This document shows positions 7,190-14,742 of a stretch of 23,619 nt of DNA, piece by piece. The position numbers and the translations under genes were made by a program. Location of the stretch: the IMG/VR virus record IMGVR_UViG_3300037882_002544, positions 1-23,619 of that record, one strand, 5' to 3'. The stretch's first letter is position 1; each line of letters begins with the position of its first letter. The notes under the pieces were generated by a model. It was not told the origin of the DNA, did no database searches, and saw only the letters and a list, made by a program, of their open reading frames with translations. The DNA comes from a virus.

Positions 7190-8236
7190 ATGAAGATTGG
7201 AATTTTAGGAGACCTACATTTTGGTGTAAGGTCTGATTCTCCGTTGGTTTTGAAATTTCAAGAGAAATTTCTAGAGTTTTTCTTTAATGATCTTAAAGAA
7301 AAAGGAGTTAATCTCTTTGTTCAATTAGGTGATATGTTTGATCGTCGTAAGTTTGTAGAATTTTATACTCTCAAAAGATATCGAGAAATGTTTGAAGGTA
7401 ATCTTCGAAATTTTGATATCAACGCGATATGTCTAGTTGGAAATCATGACTCATATTACCGAAATTCTTTGGAAATCAATTCTCTAAAATTGTTATGCAA
7501 CTCTCCACATATACGAGTAATTGATGAAGTGACTTCACTTTCTTTTATTCCGGATGTTAGACAGCCAGTAGTTAAAGTTGATTTGTTTCCGTGGATTTGT
7601 GAATCTAATCGTGATCAATTTGAAAAAATGATCGAAAGCCCAGGAAGATATGCTCTTGGTCATTTTGAATTTGAAGGATTTTGGATGTATCCTGGAGTTC
7701 CATGTACGCATGGAGTTTCAAAGGAACTAATGAAAGGATACAAACGAGTATACAGTGGTCATTTTCATACTCGTAGCGAAAAAGACAATATTCGATATGT
7801 GGGAAGTCCTTTGGACTATACTATGTCCGATTGTGGCGATCCAAAATATCATGTGATTCTTGATCTAAAAACTGGTGAAGAAGAATGGGTCGAAAATAAA
7901 GTCGCAATAATTCATCATCGAGTAAATTTCGACAATTTTGATTCTTTAAAAGGAAAACTGACCGATTGTCGCCTAAAGGTAGAATTTCCTATTGATGTTT
8001 CTGATAAACAGGTTTCTGAATTTCTTACGTTACTGAGAGAAGAAAAACCTTCCCATATTGAAGTTGATCCACGAGAAGAGTACGATTCTGAGGAATTAGA
8101 ATCTGAAATTCCAGCTTCTAAAATGGATCCATTGATTGTGGTGCACGAAGAACTTAAAGCTCGTAAAAGTCCTGATTCAGCCATTCCAGTTGCCACTGAG
8201 CTTTATGGACTTGCTTTGAATAAGGACAAAATATGA
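7190..8236 (+). CDS. 47: Recombination endonuclease subunit gp47 (SbcD/Mre11-like)
   Basis: This is the calcineurin-like nuclease half of the gp46/gp47 complex that resects DNA ends for recombination-dependent replication. The phosphoesterase metal motifs are in order: GDLHFG (residues 7-12), QLGDMFDRRK, VGNHDSYY, ALGHFEFEG and YSGHFHTRS. Length is 348 residues (T4 339). I prefer ATG 7190, which has AGGTGA 5 nt upstream and gives MKIGILGDLHFG like T4 MKILNLGDWHLG. GTG 7181 would add three residues. The C-terminal part is acidic and more variable. The gp46 ATG overlaps its stop. Confidence 0.95.
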   Translation: MKIGILGDLHFGVRSDSPLVLKFQEKFLEFFFNDLKEKGVNLFVQLGDMFDRRKFVEFYTLKRYREMFEGNLRNFDINAICLVGNHDSYYRNSLEINSLKLLCNSPHIRVIDEVTSLSFIPDVRQPVVKVDLFPWICESNRDQFEKMIESPGRYALGHFEFEGFWMYPGVPCTHGVSKELMKGYKRVYSGHFHTRSEKDNIRYVGSPLDYTMSDCGDPKYHVILDLKTGEEEWVENKVAIIHHRVNFDNFDSLKGKLTDCRLKVEFPIDVSDKQVSEFLTLLREEKPSHIEVDPREEYDSEELESEIPASKMDPLIVVHEELKARKSPDSAIPVATELYGLALNKDKI

Positions 8237-9993
8237 GTTTCAATATCTCATCTGTTCGTTTTAGAAATGTATTTTCATTTGGTAATGCCTGGACCGAAAT
8301 CAATCTAAATCAAGAGACAGCGACACTGATTTTCGGTTCTAATGGAGCTGGAAAATCAACAATCTATGAAGCTATTTTTCTTTGTCTGTATGGAAAACCA
8401 TTTCGTAAAGTAAAGAAAGGCGAAATTGTTAATTGGTTAAATGAAAAGGATTGTGAAGTTGAAATTTTAGCCTCAAGAGATGGCGATGAATTCAAAATCC
8501 ATAGAACAATTTCGCCTTCTACCCTAAAAGTTTGGATTAACGGCGTACTAAGAAATCAAGAAGCTTCAAATAAAGATCCTCAAGAATGGCTTGAGCGATC
8601 TGTTATCGGTATGTCAGAAAGGACTTTTCGACAAATTGTCATTCTTGGTTCTACTTCTTATGTTCCATTTATGGCTCTTAGTCCGGCAGAGAGACGAATT
8701 GTTGTTGATGATATTTTAGGTCTTGGTGTTTACGCTGAAATGGCGCAATTAGCTAAAAAGAGACTCAGCGAAACAAACGAATCTATCAATAATTTGTCTA
8801 AAAGAAAATCTAATCTTTTAGGTCGAAGTTCAGAGTTAACCATTTCTGTCACACGATTATCTTCATCAAATAATGACAGCGTTCAAAAAATCAAGAATAC
8901 TTTAGATGAAGTAGAAATTGATCTTAGTAAAATATCTGAAGAACTTGAAACTCTTCATTCGCGATCTGAAGAACTCAAAAAGAAAATCAATGTCGACAAA
9001 AAGAACAAGTTGGTCGAAGCTATAGAGCAATTGAATGAAATTCGAACTACTTCAAATGTTCAATTGACCCAAAACAACAAACAGATTCAGTTTTTCAAGA
9101 TGAATCCAATTTGTCCTACATGCTCTCAAGAAATTTCAGAAAAGCTAAGATCAGAAAAAATTGATTTGTTTTCTGCTGAAAATGATGAGCATTCTAAAAG
9201 GATCGAACAATCAACACAAGTCCTATCTCAAATAAAGGCTAAACATCTAGAACTTCAAAATTTAGAAGATAGCCAAAAACAAATATCAAATTCGATTTCA
9301 TCTAATACAACTCTACAGTCAGCAAAAAGATCTCAAAAATCTGTGATACTCGGTCAAATCGAGTCAATTCAAGAAATTGGTGATAAGGAACTATTGTCAG
9401 CTCAAGAATCTTTAAACCAGGTGACAGAGGAACTCAAATCGCTTCAATTCGATTTAGATTTGTTGGTTGTTCAGGTTCTTGAGCTTGAGTCAATTGTTAA
9501 ATCTCTAAAAGATGATGGAGTAAAAGCAAGAATCGTCAGAGATTTTCTTCCAATGATCAATCGATTAGCCGCAAAATGGTTAAAAGAAATGGACATGAAG
9601 ATTGTCTTCAAATTCGATGAACAGTTCGATGAAACAATTTTAGTCAGAGGGCGCCAAGAGTATTCGTATGATACTTTTAGTACAGGCGAAAGATTAAGAA
9701 TCGATTTGGCTTTATTGTTTGCTTGGAGAGAAATCGCTGTATTAAGAGGATTTTCTGGCTGCGGCCTAGTGATTTTTGATGAAATTGGAGGTGGTTCTCT
9801 TGATGCAGACGGATTCTCTGCTTTTAGAAGAGCAATTGAGATTTCTCGAAAATTGGGTGATTGTGTTTTGATTATTAGCCATCAACCTGATCTATTATCT
9901 GATAGGTGCGATGTTTTACTGTCCATTTCAAAAGAAACTGGATTCTCTAAAATCACAAAATCAACTGCGTCAAGAGAAGCAATATTGACTTGA
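8233..9993 (+). CDS. 46: Recombination endonuclease subunit gp46 (SbcC/Rad50-like)
   Basis: This SMC-type ATPase partners gp47. It has 586 residues (T4 560). Walker A is FGSNGAGKS at residues 34-42. Long coiled coils flank a zinc hook CPTC near residue 295. The ABC signature is STGERLRID near residue 481, Walker B is LVIFDEIGGGSLD near residue 513, and the switch His lies in IISHQPD. The coiled coil is short compared with cellular Rad50, as usual for phage versions. Its start overlaps the gp47 stop (ATGA) and a promoter-like TGATATAAT begins on its own stop codon. Confidence 0.95.
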   Translation: MSFNISSVRFRNVFSFGNAWTEINLNQETATLIFGSNGAGKSTIYEAIFLCLYGKPFRKVKKGEIVNWLNEKDCEVEILASRDGDEFKIHRTISPSTLKVWINGVLRNQEASNKDPQEWLERSVIGMSERTFRQIVILGSTSYVPFMALSPAERRIVVDDILGLGVYAEMAQLAKKRLSETNESINNLSKRKSNLLGRSSELTISVTRLSSSNNDSVQKIKNTLDEVEIDLSKISEELETLHSRSEELKKKINVDKKNKLVEAIEQLNEIRTTSNVQLTQNNKQIQFFKMNPICPTCSQEISEKLRSEKIDLFSAENDEHSKRIEQSTQVLSQIKAKHLELQNLEDSQKQISNSISSNTTLQSAKRSQKSVILGQIESIQEIGDKELLSAQESLNQVTEELKSLQFDLDLLVVQVLELESIVKSLKDDGVKARIVRDFLPMINRLAAKWLKEMDMKIVFKFDEQFDETILVRGRQEYSYDTFSTGERLRIDLALLFAWREIAVLRGFSGCGLVIFDEIGGGSLDADGFSAFRRAIEISRKLGDCVLIISHQPDLLSDRCDVLLSISKETGFSKITKSTASREAILT

Positions 9994-9999
9994 TATAAT
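9991..9999 (+). promoter_or_regulatory. Extended -10 promoter before sliding clamp gene
   Basis: TGATATAAT overlaps the gp46 stop codon and lies 30 nt before the gp45 ATG. It is a perfect extended -10 (TGnTATAAT) with no good -35, suggesting a separate transcript for gp45 and the genes below it. Confidence 0.55.
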
Positions 10000-10028
10000 G
10001 TTGATTCAATTCAAATAAGGACATACCA

Positions 10029-10730
10029 ATGGGAATTAGAATTTCTGAACAAACAATTGAAATTCTGAATAATTTCAGTACTATTTGCCCAGGGTTTCTT
10101 CATGACCCAACTGTAGCTGAAGGTCAATTAAGAGTTGCATCGCCAAATGGAAATTTAGTTGCTTTCGCTAAAGTTCCTGAGCAGTTTCCTGAGTTTTCGA
10201 TTTTCGATATGAAAGCTTTTATTTCATTCATGAATATGATGAAAGACGGAGAAGTCGAATTTTTTGAAAAAAATATGAAGGTGACCAGAGGAAAATCCAA
10301 GGGCATATTCACTTTCTGTTCTAAATTGGTTGTGTTGACTCCTCCGAAAAAAGTCAACATGCCTGAAATGGAAGTTGAGATTCTGCTTTCTGCTTCAGTG
10401 ATCAAACAAATTCTCAAGGCAAGTACAGTTCTTGCTGTCACTGAGTTGGTGATTTCTTGTCCAGGAAATGGTGAAGCAATTTCGATTTCTTCGGAAGGCA
10501 AGAAGGACAGCGGCATCGATAATAATTTCCAGATCGAGCTTGATGAAACTCATGACACGAAATTTCGATTTGTGATGCCTGCTGAAATTATTCGATTTAT
10601 TCCAGCTGACTATAAAGTTGAATTGAGTTCTCGAAACGTAGCAAGATTCTCGGCTAATCTATCTTCTAATGGAGAATATGCTATCTCTTACTTCGTGTCT
10701 TTGGACGCAACTTCTACTTACGGGAAATAA
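10029..10730 (+). CDS. 45: DNA polymerase sliding clamp (T4 gp45-like)
   Basis: The 233-residue protein (T4 228) is the trimeric processivity ring that also activates late transcription by contacting gp55. It lacks short catalytic motifs. The identification rests on its size, clamp-like strand pattern (VASPNGNLVAFAKVPEQFPEFSIFDMKAFISFMNMM, then FEKNMKVTRG, then a second similar half) and position between gp46 and gp44, exactly as in T4. The two halves separated near residue 115 fit the two-domain clamp fold. AAGGA 9 nt upstream supports the start, and an extended -10 promoter precedes it. Confidence 0.9.
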   Translation: MGIRISEQTIEILNNFSTICPGFLHDPTVAEGQLRVASPNGNLVAFAKVPEQFPEFSIFDMKAFISFMNMMKDGEVEFFEKNMKVTRGKSKGIFTFCSKLVVLTPPKKVNMPEMEVEILLSASVIKQILKASTVLAVTELVISCPGNGEAISISSEGKKDSGIDNNFQIELDETHDTKFRFVMPAEIIRFIPADYKVELSSRNVARFSANLSSNGEYAISYFVSLDATSTYGK

Positions 10731-10733
10731 TCT

Positions 10734-11699
10734 ATGAGTTCTGTTGTACATTCTGGTATTTGGTCAGAAGATTTTAGGCCAAATTCAATTAAAGACTGTA
10801 TTCTTCCTCCAAGACTCATGAATCCTCTTTCTGAGATTGTTGAGCAAGGCGCGGGAAATTTCCCTCATATCATTTTTGCTGGTCCTCCTGGTTCTGGTAA
10901 GACGACTTCTGCTATCGCATTAGCAAAAGATATCGGTGCTTCTTACATCAAAATCAATGGATCTGATGAAAATGGTATCGATGTTTTACGAGGTAAAGTT
11001 CGATCATTTGCGTCGACAACCAGTTTAACAAGCGATTGTCCGATCAAAATTGTTATCTTCGACGAAGCAGATCATTTGAACGCAACTTCGACTCAACCTG
11101 CGCTTCGTGGATTCATTGATGAATTCTCAAACACATGTCGATTCATTTTCACCTGTAATTACAAAGAGAGAATTCTTTCTCCTGTTACTTCTCGTGTTGC
11201 ATCACTTTCCTTTGTTTTCACTAAAGAAGAATCTGATGCAATGAAGCCACAAGCATTTGCTCGATTGAGTAAAATGCTTTTAGATCTTGGTATTGAATTC
11301 AATCCAAAAGCTTTAGCTGGCGTGGTACAAAAATACTTTCCAGATCTTCGACAAACCATTACTGTTCTTCAGTCATATGCTCTTGAATCTGGTGGTAAGA
11401 TCGATACTGGAATTTTGTCGCTTTGTTCTAAAAATAAAGTGACAGAATTATTTGCTCTTTTGAAAGAAAAGTCATTTAGTTCTGTCAGAAAATTAATCGC
11501 TGAAACTCCAGAACTGATTAATGCCGAATTCTATACAGCGATGTATGGTGCTCTTTCGACTCATTTAAAAGCTTCTTCAGTTCCGGCTGCCATTTTAATT
11601 TTGGCTGATTATCAAGACAAATCATGTCGTCCATGTAATCAAGAGATTGTTTCGACTGCATGTGCTATTGAAATCATGAAAGATTGTGAATTTCTATGA
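10734..11699 (+). CDS. 44: Clamp loader large subunit (T4 gp44-like)
   Basis: This AAA+ ATPase opens and loads the sliding clamp. It has 321 residues (T4 319). The motifs are N-terminal WSEDFRPNSIKDCILP, Walker A AGPPGSGKTTSA, Walker B IVIFDEADH, sensor 1 FIFTCNYKERI, and the arginine-finger motif TSRVASL. The C-terminal collar domain ends in IEIMKDCEFL. It starts 3 nt after gp45. In T4, gp62 follows immediately, but here the small subunit is found 1.4 kb further on. Confidence 0.95.
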   Translation: MSSVVHSGIWSEDFRPNSIKDCILPPRLMNPLSEIVEQGAGNFPHIIFAGPPGSGKTTSAIALAKDIGASYIKINGSDENGIDVLRGKVRSFASTTSLTSDCPIKIVIFDEADHLNATSTQPALRGFIDEFSNTCRFIFTCNYKERILSPVTSRVASLSFVFTKEESDAMKPQAFARLSKMLLDLGIEFNPKALAGVVQKYFPDLRQTITVLQSYALESGGKIDTGILSLCSKNKVTELFALLKEKSFSSVRKLIAETPELINAEFYTAMYGALSTHLKASSVPAAILILADYQDKSCRPCNQEIVSTACAIEIMKDCEFL

Positions 11700-11905
11700 A
11701 TAAATCTCCATCACCTAGAGATTACATTGGTCTTGGAATGGTAATCAGTTACTCATGGTTTCTAATGTTAACTTTCGGAATCCTGTTGATATACTCGATT
11801 GTCTATTCTATAGTGCCAGTGACAATAATTTCTATTTTTGGTGGAGGATTCTTTCATCATATCTACAAACAATCTATTAAAATAGCTAGGAATCAAATCA
11901 AATGA
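11696..11905 (+). CDS. Small membrane protein, 69 aa
   Basis: The product is mostly hydrophobic from residue 11 to about 52 (YIGLGMVISYSWFLMLTFG, then LLIYSIVYSIVPVTIISIFGG), enough for two membrane spans joined by a short turn, followed by a basic tail (HIYKQSIKIARNQIK). It overlaps gp44 and the next gene by 4 nt each (ATGA), which supports translation. No family is recognised. An inner-membrane location and a role in altering host membrane physiology are guesses. Confidence 0.7.
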   Translation: MNKSPSPRDYIGLGMVISYSWFLMLTFGILLIYSIVYSIVPVTIISIFGGGFFHHIYKQSIKIARNQIK

Positions 11906-12174
11906 CGATGACAAATAAAGGTTTATCAAAATTATTAGAAGAGCTCGGAGAACTTTCTCAAATTGCAGCAAAGAAACTTGCTTATATGGATGTAGACGAG
12001 CATCCAGATGGGAAAGGAAGTATGAAAACCCGAATGGAAGAAGAGATTGGTGACGTTATCGCAGCTGCAACTTTTGTTGTGTTTAAATTTGGCCTTGATC
12101 AAGATGCTATCGACGAAAGAGCAACAATAAAAATTGAACTTTATGAAAAATGGGACGCAGACGTTCAAGCATGA
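11902..12174 (+). CDS. MazG-like nucleotide pyrophosphohydrolase
   Basis: The 90-residue all-helical protein carries the MazG-type metal-binding pattern: EELGE (residues 13-17) and, on the next helix, EEIGD. These are the EExxE...ExxD motif that coordinates magnesium in NTP pyrophosphohydrolases. Such enzymes convert (d)NTPs to monophosphates and pyrophosphate, and in phages may adjust nucleotide pools or (p)ppGpp-linked signalling. The small single-domain size is usual for phage versions. It overlaps both neighbours in ATGA junctions and lies next to two other nucleotide-related genes. Confidence 0.8.
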   Translation: MTMTNKGLSKLLEELGELSQIAAKKLAYMDVDEHPDGKGSMKTRMEEEIGDVIAAATFVVFKFGLDQDAIDERATIKIELYEKWDADVQA

Positions 12175-12539
12175 AAAAATCAATATACAAAGGCTGGATC
12201 GGAGTCGATTTAGACGGAACTTTAGCAAAATATGAAACTGGCAAATTTATTCACAACCAAATTGGAGATCCAATTCCTGATGCAGTTCGATTAGTTAAAG
12301 CTGTTATCGATTTGGGTTACGAAGTAAAGATTTTTACCGCAAGAATGGCTTCTAATAATGAAGCCAACGATGTCGGAATTCTGATTGGCGATTGGACAGA
12401 AAAGCATCTTGGTGTTCGATTAGAGGCTACAAACTCTAAAGATTGGAATTGTGTTGAGATTTGGGATGATAGAGCTCGCCAGATGATTTATAATTCTGGT
12501 GTATTGGTTGGCACTTCGGATGTAATAAATGAATTCTAA
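12171..12539 (+). CDS. HAD-family phosphatase-like protein
   Basis: The 122-residue protein has HAD motif I DLDGTLA (Asp13 and Asp15, nucleophile and acid), motif II KIFTARMA, and a late acidic motif IWDDRARQM. This is the compact domain without a large cap often found in phages and annotated as a hydrolase or polynucleotide-kinase-type phosphatase. The substrate cannot be told. The location between MazG-like and dATP/dGTP diphosphohydrolase-like genes favours a nucleotide. ATG 12171 overlaps the previous stop (ATGA), and an in-frame ATG at 12150 inside the MazG-like gene is less likely. Confidence 0.85.
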   Translation: MKKSIYKGWIGVDLDGTLAKYETGKFIHNQIGDPIPDAVRLVKAVIDLGYEVKIFTARMASNNEANDVGILIGDWTEKHLGVRLEATNSKDWNCVEIWDDRARQMIYNSGVLVGTSDVINEF

Positions 12540-13104
12540 TACAGTTTTTTCGAGTGGAGCTGTACGAGCTTCTGGAGGAAAGTCACGAATCGCTTTGATT
12601 TCTCCTCATTTGTTTAATGAAACAGCTAAAGTTTTGACTTTTGGCGCTGAAAAGTATTCAGAAAGAAATTGGGAAAAAGGATTTCCTTGGTCTGATACGT
12701 ACTCAGCACTACAAAGACATTTGAATGCATGGTGGGCTGGCGAAGAATTAGAACCAGAATCAGGATTGCATCATCTTGGATTTGCTGCTTGCAACGTTAT
12801 GTTTTTGCTTCACTTTGCTTTAGAAGGAACTGGTGAAGACGATAGATGTCCATTAAAGCAGATTTTGAATTTTATCGCAAAACCAGAAGAAATGACTTGG
12901 CCTCAAAAAGATCGAAGAGATAAAGCTAGCTCTTCTAACTGGAAACCAGTTAGAATTCTTAAAAGCTCGGATAGTGAAGATCGTGAAGTATTATGGAAGG
13001 CAAATAACGAAGCTAGAGAACAAGTCATTTTTAGATATTATTCTTCTAATGCCGAAGATAATTTGGTTCCAGATTATGGATTTTATTGTGAGATACCAGA
13101 ATGA
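12529..13104 (+). CDS. dATP/dGTP diphosphohydrolase-like (DUF5664) protein
   Basis: The N-terminal 110 residues show the family pattern I recall for the phage dATP/dGTP diphosphohydrolase N-terminal domain (DUF5664): SGAVRASGGKSRIALISP, then FGAEKYSERNWEKG, LQRHLNAWWAGEE, and SGLHHLGFAACNVMFLLHF. It is an all-helical NTP-pyrophosphohydrolase-related fold with conserved His and Glu residues. The last 70 residues (from about WPQKDRR) are not recognised and may be a small extra domain. It starts inside the end of the HAD gene and overlaps the clamp-loader small-subunit gene by 4 nt. A role in shaping the dNTP pool is inferred from the family and neighbours. Confidence 0.78.
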   Translation: MNSNTVFSSGAVRASGGKSRIALISPHLFNETAKVLTFGAEKYSERNWEKGFPWSDTYSALQRHLNAWWAGEELEPESGLHHLGFAACNVMFLLHFALEGTGEDDRCPLKQILNFIAKPEEMTWPQKDRRDKASSSNWKPVRILKSSDSEDREVLWKANNEAREQVIFRYYSSNAEDNLVPDYGFYCEIPE

Positions 13105-13511
13105 CCGAAATTTTAGAAGAATTCAAGCCGCCGGGTCTTTTTGATTTTGTGAATGCTATATCAGAAAGCAAAAAGAATTTGCTTTCTGATCCAGCTAACA
13201 TAAAGTACTATGATACGTTCATGGCAAACTTAGCTATGTCTCAGCATCATGATACGATTATGATCGCAAATGCACTCAACATGTTTCCTCAGATTCCGAA
13301 GCAGCAGCATTTTGAATTTCTTCTTGAGATGGTTCCTGCTCGTAGAAGAAGAGGTGCTTGGGCTAAAAAGCTTCCGAAAGAAAAAGACGAACTTACCGTC
13401 TCAAAAGCTCTTGGTTGCTCTATAAAGCTCGCAAGAGAACACTTAAAGCTTTTGACTTCCTCACAGATCCAAGCTTTAGAAGCTCAAGTTTTTGAAGGAG
13501 GAAAAGGATGA
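13101..13511 (+). CDS. 62: Clamp loader small subunit (T4 gp62-like)
   Basis: The 136-residue protein is shorter than T4 gp62 (187) but aligns with it: FDFVNAISESKKNLL (T4 FEIIGAINNKTKCS), YYDTFMANLAMSQHHDTIMIANALNM (T4 [24 protein letters not shown]), and QQHFEFLLEMVPARRRRGAWAKK (T4 [23 protein letters not shown]). The missing part is the C-terminal tail. gp62 completes the gp44/gp62 loader for gp45. Here it is separated from gp44 by four nucleotide- or membrane-related genes instead of being adjacent. Both ends overlap neighbours by 4 nt. Confidence 0.85.
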   Translation: MTEILEEFKPPGLFDFVNAISESKKNLLSDPANIKYYDTFMANLAMSQHHDTIMIANALNMFPQIPKQQHFEFLLEMVPARRRRGAWAKKLPKEKDELTVSKALGCSIKLAREHLKLLTSSQIQALEAQVFEGGKG

Positions 13512-13690
13512 CTGAGTCGCTCTACACTCCTGAAGAATTTTCTAAGTTTCGAAGCTTGTACATTAGAACAGGTAGCCGTGCGCCTCAGACACGGCTCGAG
13601 GCTAGGCTGGACATGATGGAGTTTGAAAAAGAGCATGGAGCTGAAAAGCTTACTGCTATGCTTCAGGCTTTACCTGATCACGAAAGATAA
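13508..13690 (+). CDS. Small protein after gp62, 60 aa
   Basis: This hydrophilic 60-residue helical protein (SLYTPEEFSKFRSLY, then LEARLDMMEFEKEHG) is not recognised. It overlaps the gp62 stop (ATGA) and has a very good ribosome site, GAAGGAGG, shortly upstream inside gp62. In T4 the next gene would be the translational repressor regA, about twice this length; I see no RegA signature. It is the last gene of this operon, since a promoter region follows. Confidence 0.7.
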   Translation: MTESLYTPEEFSKFRSLYIRTGSRAPQTRLEARLDMMEFEKEHGAEKLTAMLQALPDHER

Positions 13691-13729
13691 GCCCGCCTTA
13701 CCTGAAAATTATTTTCAAAATTTGTTCAC

Positions 13730-13798
13730 AAAACAGTTTACTTTCTAAAGAGATTGGTATAGAATTACTCTACCAACCCAACCAACGAGAGAAAACAA
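13730..13798 (+). promoter_or_regulatory. Early-type promoter with leader, copy 1
   Basis: The string AAAACAGTTTACTTTC (13730-13745) is repeated exactly at 21511-21526. TTTACT as -35, a 17-nt gap, and TAGAAT (13760-13765) as -10 give a sigma70-like promoter. The leader contains CAACCCAACC and CGAGAGAA, also shared with the second copy. A weaker inverted repeat (GGTATAGA / TCTACC) surrounds the -10 element. Confidence 0.65.
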
Positions 13799-14650
13799 AT
13801 GAACACTGAAACAAACACCACCGTAGCTGAAGTTGCTGTAGCTGCTGTCTCCGCGGCTGCTGTCTCCGTAACTGAAGTTACGCTTCGCCTAAAATTCTCA
13901 AATCCATACTTTGTCGATGCGATGAGCCGAGTTGATAGCTTTCCTGAAATCACTGCGAAGGTCATGAAGGAAGTTGGCAATGAAAAGTACACCCGAATCG
14001 GAAAGGCAGTCGCAGAAGCACTCTATAATGACATGGTGATCTGCGGTTGGGACCCAAATGAAATGGACAAGAACACTGCTCGCAAGTATGCAGCACGAGC
14101 AACAAGTCGTACTTTTTCAACGACGTTTGGATTTGATCTTCCGGTTGAAAAGCCAAAAGCTGTAAAGGTTGTAGTTGCTAAAGAACCTAAGGCGCCAAAA
14201 GCTCCTAAGGAACCAAAGGTTCCAAAAGAACCTAAAGCAACTTCAGTTGATGTTTCCAAAGTTCCTGCTCCACCTTCTTCTGAATCAGTTCAAAAGCTGG
14301 CCGCAAGTGTCATCGAAGTACTTGGTGAATCAGTCGATGAAGCAACTGATACGGCAAAAGAAAATGTTGAAACGATGCTTCAGTCAAGTTTTGACAAAAC
14401 TCTTACCGGAGTCAAGCCTTCTACGAACATCTTCCATGAACGTAATGCTGAAGATACTGGAATGACAACTTATCGAGGTACTCGCGCTGATGGTTCAAAG
14501 GTTAAGTACAAAACCAAGTTTGATGATGGCACTGTAGAGTTCTACAACGCAGCTGGTAATCTTCATGATCCATTCACTGGAAAAGCTGCCCGTACTTATG
14601 CTGATGGTCAAACTGAACACTATAAAAATGGCGTAATGGTAGCAAAATAG
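13799..14650 (+). CDS. Ala-rich protein with KP linker and MORN-like C-terminus
   Basis: The 283-residue protein has four parts: an Ala/Val-rich start (VAEVAVAAVSAAAVSV), a helical domain of about 100 residues (SNPYFVDAMSRVDSFPEITAKVMKEVG), and a Lys-Pro-Ala linker with repeated KAPK/KEPK units near residues 125-145. The last 60 residues read YRGTRADGSKVKYKTKFDDG, FYNAAGNLHDPFTGKA, and YADGQTEHYKNG, resembling MORN-like repeats seen again in the gene at 18732. Its own promoter and the terminator behind it make it a single-gene transcript, probably early and abundant. It ends in three consecutive TAG codons. Function unknown; the basic linker could bind nucleic acid. Confidence 0.8.
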   Translation: MNTETNTTVAEVAVAAVSAAAVSVTEVTLRLKFSNPYFVDAMSRVDSFPEITAKVMKEVGNEKYTRIGKAVAEALYNDMVICGWDPNEMDKNTARKYAARATSRTFSTTFGFDLPVEKPKAVKVVVAKEPKAPKAPKEPKVPKEPKATSVDVSKVPAPPSSESVQKLAASVIEVLGESVDEATDTAKENVETMLQSSFDKTLTGVKPSTNIFHERNAEDTGMTTYRGTRADGSKVKYKTKFDDGTVEFYNAAGNLHDPFTGKAARTYADGQTEHYKNGVMVAK

Positions 14651-14661
14651 TAGTAGCTACA

Positions 14662-14696
14662 AAGAAAAAGGAGGCATTGCCTCCTTTTTCTTGTTT
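14662..14696 (+). terminator. Rho-independent terminator
   Basis: AAGAAAAAGGAGG (14662-14674) pairs with CCTCCTTTTTCTT (14680-14692) around a CATTG loop, and the right arm plus the following TGTTTATTTT supply the U-tract. It ends the transcript of the gene at 13799. The A-rich left arm suggests it may also work in the opposite direction. Confidence 0.9.
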
Positions 14697-14707
14697 ATTT
14701 TCCGGCG

Positions 14708-14716
14708 TGGTATAAT
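14708..14716 (+). promoter_or_regulatory. Extended -10 promoter
   Basis: TGGTATAAT is a perfect extended -10 element 27 nt before the ATG at 14743, directly after a terminator. A possible weak -35 (TTCTTG) lies 17 nt upstream within the terminator tail. Confidence 0.6.
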
Positions 14717-14742
14717 CGTGATTACCAACCAAGGAGAAAGAT

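Noticed and set aside
7915-8196. 93-residue antisense open frame within gp47
   Set aside because: It mirrors the codon bias of the gp47 frame, has no ribosome site and yields a Ser-rich product, as expected for a shadow.
10124-10516. 130-residue antisense open frame within gp45
   Set aside because: It lies entirely opposite the clamp coding sequence, with no ribosome site or recognisable protein features.
13508-13690. RegA translational repressor, expected after gp62 by T4 order
   Set aside because: The product is half the length of RegA and shows no similarity that I can see.
14175-14465. 96-residue same-strand frame inside the KP-linker gene
   Set aside because: It is a +1 shadow of the Lys-Pro-Ala-rich codons, giving a Leu/Lys/Gln-rich sequence without its own ribosome site.
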